This document shows positions 58,411 to 64,000 of a DNA stretch of 64,000 nt, piece after piece (position 1 is the stretch's first letter; every line of letters begins with the position of its first letter). The stretch lies in NCBI GenBank assembly GCA_003480425.1, contig QUJA01000004.1, positions 1 through 64,000 of the forward strand. The letters run 5' to 3'. This DNA comes from Firmicutes bacterium AM31-12AC. GTDB lineage: Bacteria; Bacillota; Clostridia; Lachnospirales; Lachnospiraceae. Below the pieces are notes generated by a model. That model made no database searches, was not told where the DNA came from, and was given only the letters and a program-made list of their open reading frames with translations. Position numbers and translations under genes: made by a program.

Positions 58411-59601
58411 ATGATTTCAAAAAAAATGGAAAATATGGTTGCAAATAGTTCTGCAATCCGGGCAATGTTTGAAGAAGGTAACCGATTGGCAAAGATATAC
58501 GGATCTGAAAATGTATTTGATTTTAGCCTTGGCAATCCAAATGTTCCGGCTCCGGATGCAGTTAAATATGCGATCAAAGAACTTTTAGACGAGGAAGATC
58601 CTGTAGTTTTACATGGTTATACAAACAGTAATGCCGGATATGAAGATGTTAGAATAGCTATCGCAGATTCTTTGAATGAGCGCTTTGGCACACATTTTTG
58701 TAGCAAGAATATTACCATGACCGTAGGAGCAGCCGGTGGACTAAATGTTATTTTGAAATCCTTGATCAATCCAGGCGATGAGGTCATCGCATTTGCTCCA
58801 TATTTTGGAGAATATCGCAGTTATACAGATAATTATGATGGTGTCCTTGTAGAAGTTTCTCCTAATACTACTGATTTTCAACCTAAGCTAGATGAATTCG
58901 AGCAGAAAATATCTCCAAAAACAAAGGCCATAATTGTAAATACCCCAAACAATCCAACGGGTGTTGTTTATTCAGAGGAAACAATTCAGAAAATGGCCGC
59001 TATTTTAGAGAAAAAACAGAAGGAATATGGAACAGACATTTATTTAATCTCAGATGAACCATATCGTGAATTAGCATATGACGGAGTTGAAGTACCTTAC
59101 CTTACAAAGTACTATGCAAATACAATTGTAGGTTATTCATACAGTAAATCTCTTTCTCTTCCAGGAGAACGTATCGGCTATCTTGTAATTCCGGACGAAG
59201 CATCTGACAGCGAAAAGCTAATCGGGGCAGTTAATGTGGCAACACGTATTCTTGGTTTTGTAAATGCTCCGACTTTACAACAAAAAGTTGTAAAAGCATG
59301 TTTAAATGAAAAAACAGATATTTCTTACTATGACCGTAATCGTGAAACATTATATAACGGATTAAAAAATCTAGGGTTTGATTGTATCAAACCGGAAGGA
59401 GCCTTTTATTTATTTGTAAAATCTCCGATTGCTGATGAAAAAGAATTTTGTAATGAAGCCAAAAAATATAATATACTGATTGTACCAGGGTCTTCATTCG
59501 CATGTCCTGGATATGTAAGAATGGCTTATTGTGTATCCTACGAGACAATTGTTAATTCACTACCTAAATTTGCCGAACTCGCTAAACAATATAATCTATA
59601 G
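58411..59601 (+). CDS. Class I aminotransferase, aspartate aminotransferase-like
   Basis: 396 residues, fold type I PLP enzyme. FDFSLGNPNVPAPDAV, TVGAAGGLNVILK, NTPNNPTGVVYS, SDEPYRELAYDG, the PLP lysine in YSYSKSLSLPGERIGYL, and the C-terminal FACPGYVRMAYCVS arginine. Amino acid specificity cannot be read reliably. GGAGG 9 bases before ATG; 12 bases after the DUF2156 gene. Confidence 0.9.
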   Translation: MISKKMENMVANSSAIRAMFEEGNRLAKIYGSENVFDFSLGNPNVPAPDAVKYAIKELLDEEDPVVLHGYTNSNAGYEDVRIAIADSLNERFGTHFCSKNITMTVGAAGGLNVILKSLINPGDEVIAFAPYFGEYRSYTDNYDGVLVEVSPNTTDFQPKLDEFEQKISPKTKAIIVNTPNNPTGVVYSEETIQKMAAILEKKQKEYGTDIYLISDEPYRELAYDGVEVPYLTKYYANTIVGYSYSKSLSLPGERIGYLVIPDEASDSEKLIGAVNVATRILGFVNAPTLQQKVVKACLNEKTDISYYDRNRETLYNGLKNLGFDCIKPEGAFYLFVKSPIADEKEFCNEAKKYNILIVPGSSFACPGYVRMAYCVSYETIVNSLPKFAELAKQYNL

Positions 59602-59616
59602 GAAAGGGATAGAATC

Positions 59617-60693
59617 ATGGGATTAAATGAAAATATACGAAATAATATTCGCCAGGTAGAGCCTTATGTTCCAGGCGAACAGCCACAAAATAAAGTAATT
59701 AAATTGAATACAAATGAAAATCCTTATGCACCTGCACCAGGAGTTGAACAGGCACTTCAGTCAATGGATTTAGATCGACTTCGCTTATATCCGGATCCGA
59801 CGGCAGAATTACTTACACAATCTCTGGCTGATCGATACAAAGTGGATAAAGATCAGGTATTTGTAGGGGTTGGCTCAGATGATGTATTATCCATGTGTTT
59901 TCTGACTTTTTTTAATTCAGATAAGCCAATTCTTTTTCCGGATATTACCTATTCTTTTTATAAAGTATGGGCTGATTTATATCGCATTCCATATGAATGT
60001 CAGAAATTAGATGCTGATTTTCATATTTGCAAAGAAGATTATTATAAAGAAAATGGGGGCGTTATTTTCCCAAATCCAAATGCACCTACAGCAATTTATG
60101 AAAATCTGGATTTTGTAGAAGATATCATTAGACATAATCAGGATGTCATCGTAATTGTAGACGAAGCATATATTGATTTTGCCGGAAAGTCTGCATTGGA
60201 ATTAATCTCAAAATACGATAATTTGATTGTTGTTCAGACATTTTCAAAATCTCGTTCTATGGCTGGTATGAGAATTGGGTATGCCATCAGTAACCCGACT
60301 TTGATTAAATATTTAAATGATGTGAAATATTCGTTTAACTCTTATACAATGAACCAGACTTCTCTTGTTTGCGGAGCAGAAGCAGTAAAAGATGAAACTT
60401 ATTTCAAAGAAACTGTAAATAAAATTGTTGAAACAAGAGAATGGGGCAAAGAGCAGTTTAAAGAGTTAGGATTTGAATATCCAGAATCTCAAGCCAATTT
60501 TATTTTTGTAACTCATCCAAAGCTGGATGCAAAACAACTATTTACAGCTTTGAAAAAAGCCAATATTTACGTCAGATACTGGGAAAGCGAGAGAATTGAA
60601 CAATATTTGCGTGTGACAATTGGTACGAAAGAAGAGATGGAAACTTTCTTTTCTTTCTTAAGACAATATATTGCCGAACATGGAGGAAGATAG
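59617..60693 (+). CDS. hisC: Histidinol-phosphate aminotransferase-like PLP enzyme
   Basis: 358 residues. KLNTNENPYAPAPGVEQAL, RLYPDPTAELLTQ, VGVGSDDVLSMCF, VDEAYIDFAG, the PLP lysine in QTFSKSRSMAGMRIGYA and YLRVTIGTKEEMETF match HisC. No other his gene is near, so it may act in histidine synthesis remotely or as an aromatic or other phosphate-substrate aminotransferase. 15 bases after the previous aminotransferase. Confidence 0.85.
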   Translation: MGLNENIRNNIRQVEPYVPGEQPQNKVIKLNTNENPYAPAPGVEQALQSMDLDRLRLYPDPTAELLTQSLADRYKVDKDQVFVGVGSDDVLSMCFLTFFNSDKPILFPDITYSFYKVWADLYRIPYECQKLDADFHICKEDYYKENGGVIFPNPNAPTAIYENLDFVEDIIRHNQDVIVIVDEAYIDFAGKSALELISKYDNLIVVQTFSKSRSMAGMRIGYAISNPTLIKYLNDVKYSFNSYTMNQTSLVCGAEAVKDETYFKETVNKIVETREWGKEQFKELGFEYPESQANFIFVTHPKLDAKQLFTALKKANIYVRYWESERIEQYLRVTIGTKEEMETFFSFLRQYIAEHGGR

Positions 60694-60696
60694 TAG

Positions 60697-61206
60697 ATGA
60701 AAGAAGCATTAATAAATGGATTAATTGCAGGGCTTAGCGGAAAGGTCGGGAAAGAATTCATCATTTTTTTGATTTCTATGGTACCAATTCTTGAACTTAG
60801 AGGTGGACTCCTTGCAGCAGGACCGGCACTTTTAGATGTACCTATGTGGCAGGCTATTCCTATTTGCTTTATTGGGAATCTGGTTCCAATACCATTCATT
60901 TTATTATTGATCACAAAGATTTTTGATTGGATGAAAGGAACAAAGAAACTAAAACCTTTAGTTGAAAAACTGGAACATAAAGCGATGAACCAGAGTGCCA
61001 ATATTGAAAAATATGAATTTTGGGGACTAGTAGCATTTGTAGGCATTCCACTTCCGGGAACAGGAGCGTGGACAGGAGCTTTGATTGCTGCATTATTGGG
61101 AATTCGTTTTAGAAAGGCTTTTCCTGCCATTGTTCTTGGTCTTGTAGTGGCAACAGTTATTATGACTATATTATCCTATACCGTTCTCGGAACAATATTT
61201 GCTTAA
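60697..61206 (+). CDS. Small multidrug export family protein (COG2426)
   Basis: 169 residues with about four membrane segments. ISMVPILELRGGLLAAGPALL and FVGIPLPGTGAWTGALIAALLGI are the conserved loops of the Sm_multidrug_ex family, which are probably re-entrant. Despite the family name, the transported substrate is not established. Starts 3 bases after the hisC-like stop; last gene of the unit. Confidence 0.85.
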   Translation: MKEALINGLIAGLSGKVGKEFIIFLISMVPILELRGGLLAAGPALLDVPMWQAIPICFIGNLVPIPFILLLITKIFDWMKGTKKLKPLVEKLEHKAMNQSANIEKYEFWGLVAFVGIPLPGTGAWTGALIAALLGIRFRKAFPAIVLGLVVATVIMTILSYTVLGTIFA

Positions 61207-61216
61207 TGAAATTAGA

Positions 61217-61245
61217 TTGACATAAAATACGAGAATCCGTATAAT
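61217..61245 (+). promoter_or_regulatory. Consensus sigma-A promoter
   Basis: TTGACA (61217-61222), exactly 17 bases, TATAAT (61240-61245): a full match to the consensus, in front of the small anchored protein. Confidence 0.9.
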
Positions 61246-61276
61246 TAAAGAAGAACAAATTAGAGGAGAAGAAAAC

Positions 61277-61729
61277 ATGCTCGCAAAAAATGATGATCAT
61301 ACAAGAAGTATTATTTGGCGAAGCGTAATGTCTGTCACATCTGTTGTAATTATTTTGATTGCAGTATTTTTCCTGGTTCGTATGTTCACAATGAATCCAT
61401 TGGAAGGAACATGGGATTACGAGGACAGTGATTTAATTATGACAATCAAAGGGAATAACACAGCAATTATAAAATGGCCGGATGAATTTGATGACAATCA
61501 AATTGCAGTTTCCATGGATTATGATATTGATTCTAAAACCAAAACTTTTAGTTTACGTCTCAATACAGATGCTGTAAAAAAGGCAGCTGATTCGGAAGGC
61601 ATATCAGAAGATGTGATTACTCAGGCGTTAGATCGGTTAGATGGAACCTATGATTACAATATGGAACAGAATCAACTGACACTGACAGACCGGGAATATG
61701 GCAGCCAGTTAATATTTGAAAAAGAGTAA
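61277..61729 (+). CDS. Small membrane-anchored extracytoplasmic protein, unknown
   Basis: 150 residues. A basic N-terminus, one membrane helix at about 16-37 (VTSVVIILIAVFFLVRMF), then a soluble domain starting NPLEGTWDYEDSDLIMTIKG, a lipocalin-like opening, and beta-strands to the end (GTYDYNMEQNQLTLTD). I do not recognise the family with confidence. It has a perfect consensus promoter and a clear terminator, so it is a strongly expressed single gene. Confidence 0.75.
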   Translation: MLAKNDDHTRSIIWRSVMSVTSVVIILIAVFFLVRMFTMNPLEGTWDYEDSDLIMTIKGNNTAIIKWPDEFDDNQIAVSMDYDIDSKTKTFSLRLNTDAVKKAADSEGISEDVITQALDRLDGTYDYNMEQNQLTLTDREYGSQLIFEKE

Positions 61730-61734
61730 AGATA

Positions 61735-61770
61735 AACAGGGATGAATATGAAACGTCCCTGTTTTTTCTA
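61735..61770 (+). terminator. Terminator after the small anchored protein
   Basis: AACAGGGA pairs with TCCCTGTT (about 61736-61765) and runs into T6. Confidence 0.85.
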
Positions 61771-61810
61771 TCATGAAATAAAACGAGGGATATTTTAAAA
61801 AGGAGGAACT

Positions 61811-62865
61811 ATGTTAAGAGAAAAGACAAAGGAAATTAAAATTGGAGATGTAATAATCGGTGGAAATCACCCAATCGCAATTCAGTCTATGACCAATACA
61901 CCTACTGAAGATGTAGAAGCAACTGTAGCACAGATTTTACGTCTGGAAAAAGCAGGATGTGAGATTATTCGATGTACGGTTCCAACATTAGAAGCAGCAG
62001 CGGCTATCAAGGAAATAAAAAAACAAATCCATATTCCACTTGTAGCGGATATTCATTTTGATTATCGTATGGCAATTGCGGCCATTGAAAATGGTGCAGA
62101 TAAAATACGAATCAATCCTGGAAATATTGGGTCAAGAGATCGTGTACAAGCTGTTGTCGACAAGGCAAAAGAATATCATGTGCCCATTCGTGTAGGTGTA
62201 AACAGTGGCTCACTTGAAAAGCCATTAATAGAGAAATACGGCGGTGTTACAGCAGAAGGAATTGTTGAAAGTGCTTTAGATAAAGTAAAAATGATAGAAG
62301 ATATGGGGTATGACAATCTCGTTGTCAGCATTAAATCCTCGGACGTGTTAATGTGCGTGAAAGCACACGAATTAATTGCCGGTCAGTGCCCATACCCTTT
62401 ACATGTCGGAATTACTGAAGCGGGAACACTTTACTCAGGAAATATCAAATCTTCTGTAGGACTTGGTATTATATTACACGAGGCATCGGAAATACAATTC
62501 GTGTTTCATTGACTGGAGATCCTGTAGAAGAAATTAAAACTGCAAAATTAGTTCTTCGTACCTTAGGACTTCGTAAAGGCGGAATTGAAGTTGTATCTTG
62601 TCCAACCTGCGGACGTACAAAAATCAACTTGATTGAATTGGCAAATCAAGTTGAAACCATGGTTTCAGAATATCCGCTTGATATTAAAGTTGCAGTTATG
62701 GGATGCGTTGTAAACGGACCAGGAGAAGCAAAAGAGGCTGATCTTGGCATTGCCGGTGGTATCGGAGAAGGCTTGTTGATCAAAAAAGGTGAAATTATAA
62801 AGAAAGTGCCGGAAACAGAACTTTTGAATACACTTCGATGGGAGTTAGACAATTGGAACAAGTAA
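61811..62865 (+). CDS. ispG: 4-hydroxy-3-methylbut-2-enyl-diphosphate synthase, broken by a one-base deletion
   Basis: Penultimate step of the MEP isoprenoid pathway, a 4Fe-4S enzyme. TIM-barrel part: IAIQSMTNTPTEDV, ADIHFDYRMA, KIRINPGNIG, VGVNSGSL. The cluster part has CPTCGRT and MGCVVNGPGEA with the three ligands. The frame shifts at GG 62482-62483; restoring GGG gives ILHEGIGNTIRVSLTGDP and a full 351-residue protein. Because this step should be essential without a mevalonate route, a sequencing error is the likely reading. AGGAGG before ATG. Confidence 0.93.
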
Positions 62866-64000
62866 GTAATGCCAAAAGATTTTTTGAGGTATTTCCAACG
62901 TTAAAAGTTGAAAAAGATATACAAGAATTATTTGCAGATGTGCAGATTAAAAAAATTACAACAAATTCTTCAAGAGAATTTTTAAATATTCATCTATTCA
63001 GTCTGCATCTAATTCAAAAACGTTATATCAAACGAATGGAAGAACACATTAAAAAGCAGCTGTTTGGGAAGACCTCTGTAGCGATAAAAATTGAGGAGGA
63101 TTATCAGCTTTCTGAACAATATACGCCAGAAGCACTAATGGTAGAATACCATGACAGTATTTTATTAGAATTAAAAGAAGTCAGTGTGCTTGCAGCAAGC
63201 ATGTTTGAACAGGCAGAAATTCACTTTGAAGCAAATTCAATTATGCGTCTTGAATTATTAAATACAATTGTTTCAGAAGGACGAAAAGAGGAAATTGTAT
63301 CGTTACTGGATGAGATTTTTAATCAACGTTTTCATATTCCGACGGATATTCGTATAGAATATCGGGAAAAAGAAAAAGAAGACCAAAACCTGGAATATGA
63401 TGAACAGCGTATTCAGAGGGAAATAGATGCTATCTTTGCAAGAAACCGCAAACTTCATGGAGAAGAGAGGGAAAAAGAGTCTGGTGAATCCAGTCCTGAA
63501 AAGAAAGCCACACCTGTTTCTCAAAAGGCTGTTGTTGATAAGAAACCAAAGGACAATGGGAATGATAGTGGTGAACGTAAAAGCTTTAAATCTGATTTTA
63601 AGAAAGGTTATATACGTCCGTTAAAACAAGGGAATGATCCAAATCTCATCTATGGTAAGGATTTTGAGGATGAACCAATCCGATTGGATGTCGTCGAGAC
63701 AGAAATGGGTGAAATTACATTTCATGGAAAGATTATTACTTTTGAAACTCGAGAAATCCGAAATGAAAAATCTATTTTAATGTTTGCTGTAACAGATTTT
63801 ACCGATACTATTATGGTAAAAATGTTTATTCGTAACGATCAACTTCCGGATTTGCTTGGAGATTTAAAAAAGGGTTCATATATAAAAATCAAAGGTGTAA
63901 CAACAATTGATCGTTATGATGGCGAATTATCTATCGGTTCGGTTACCGGAATTAAAAAAACCGGTGATTTTACCACGAAAAGAGAAGATTTAAGTCCCGT
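62853..64000 (+). CDS. polC: DNA polymerase III alpha subunit, PolC type (N-terminal part, runs off the window)
   Basis: Open from TTG 62853 to the last base, about 382 codons. N-terminal PolC domains are visible: the first 200 residues (FFEVFPTLKVEKDIQELFADVQ onward), then a charged low-complexity linker (about 195-240), then the OB-fold domain with GEITFHGKIITFETREIRNEK and IKIKGVTTIDRYDGELS. The exonuclease and polymerase domains lie beyond the window. GGGAG at 62840-62844 supports the TTG start, which overlaps the ispG end by 13 bases. The main replicative polymerase of low-GC Gram-positives. Confidence 0.92.
   Translation, partial: MEQVSNAKRFFEVFPTLKVEKDIQELFADVQIKKITTNSSREFLNIHLFSLHLIQKRYIKRMEEHIKKQLFGKTSVAIKIEEDYQLSEQYTPEALMVEYHDSILLELKEVSVLAASMFEQAEIHFEANSIMRLELLNTIVSEGRKEEIVSLLDEIFNQRFHIPTDIRIEYREKEKEDQNLEYDEQRIQREIDAIFARNRKLHGEEREKESGESSPEKKATPVSQKAVVDKKPKDNGNDSGERKSFKSDFKKGYIRPLKQGNDPNLIYGKDFEDEPIRLDVVETEMGEITFHGKIITFETREIRNEKSILMFAVTDFTDTIMVKMFIRNDQLPDLLGDLKKGSYIKIKGVTTIDRYDGELSIGSVTGIKKTGDFTTKREDLSP

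Noticed and set aside
63303..63624. Short frames on both strands near the window end
   Set aside because: They lie within the continuous polC frame and have no independent support.

Overview
The window is a stretch of chromosome from an AT-rich, low-GC Gram-positive anaerobe, most likely a gut member of the Lachnospiraceae (Clostridia); the genus cannot be fixed from sequence alone. The pointers are PolC, HrcA with a perfect CIRCE box, DUF4364, YqhQ-like DUF1385, TetM-like GTPases, class II GalT, FeoB-associated small proteins and strong GGAGG ribosome binding sites. Most of it is core genome. There is no prophage, transposase, CRISPR array, rRNA or tRNA that I can see.

Layout. 1-3.8 kb: an AspT-like aminotransferase between two inverted copies of a palindromic repeat, a strongly structured RNA-like stretch, and a frame-broken DUF975/CmpB membrane protein. 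3.8-8 kb: TetR regulator, MntP-like Mn exporter, radical SAM protein, argG. 8.2-10.9 kb: an EF-G/TetM-like GTPase running into a Rae1/YacP-like NYN nuclease domain. 11-18.3 kb: proBA, then argC-GNAT-argJ-argB-argD. 18.4-26 kb: a DMT protein, then comEA, a response regulator, a histidine kinase, a GerMN lipoprotein, comEC and holA. 26-34.7 kb: lepA, hemW, the CIRCE-controlled hrcA-grpE-dnaK-dnaJ set and an HPt protein. 34.7-40 kb: NUDIX, Mrp, csoR-copA(-copZ) copper control, a DtxR-type regulator and a FeoB-associated peptide. 40-46.9 kb: S1-domain protein, CBS/DRTGG-type inorganic pyrophosphatase, flavin reductase, galK-galT with a divergent AraC regulator. 47-57.4 kb: NodB deacetylase, rarA, DUF4364, YtqA-type radical SAM, malic enzyme, rho, rpmE, DUF1385, prmC, prfA, an FMN reductase. 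57.5-64 kb: DUF2156, two aminotransferases, a small exporter, an anchored protein, ispG and the start of polC.

A caution runs through the whole window. At least seven genes are read in more than one frame, and nearly every break is cured by changing a homopolymer run by one base, including in ispG, which should be essential. I read these as base-calling errors in a draft assembly rather than real decay. The same caution applies to the apparent copA-copZ fusion.

The most interesting object is the EF-G/TetM-like GTPase apparently continuous with an NYN nuclease of the Rae1 (ribosomal A-site endonuclease) family. Such a protein would join a factor that occupies the ribosomal A site to an enzyme that cuts mRNA there. 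Regulation is readable in several places: a CsoR operator inside the csoR-copA promoter, a DtxR-type box on the FeoB-associated gene, CIRCE, and closely matching promoters on argG and argC.
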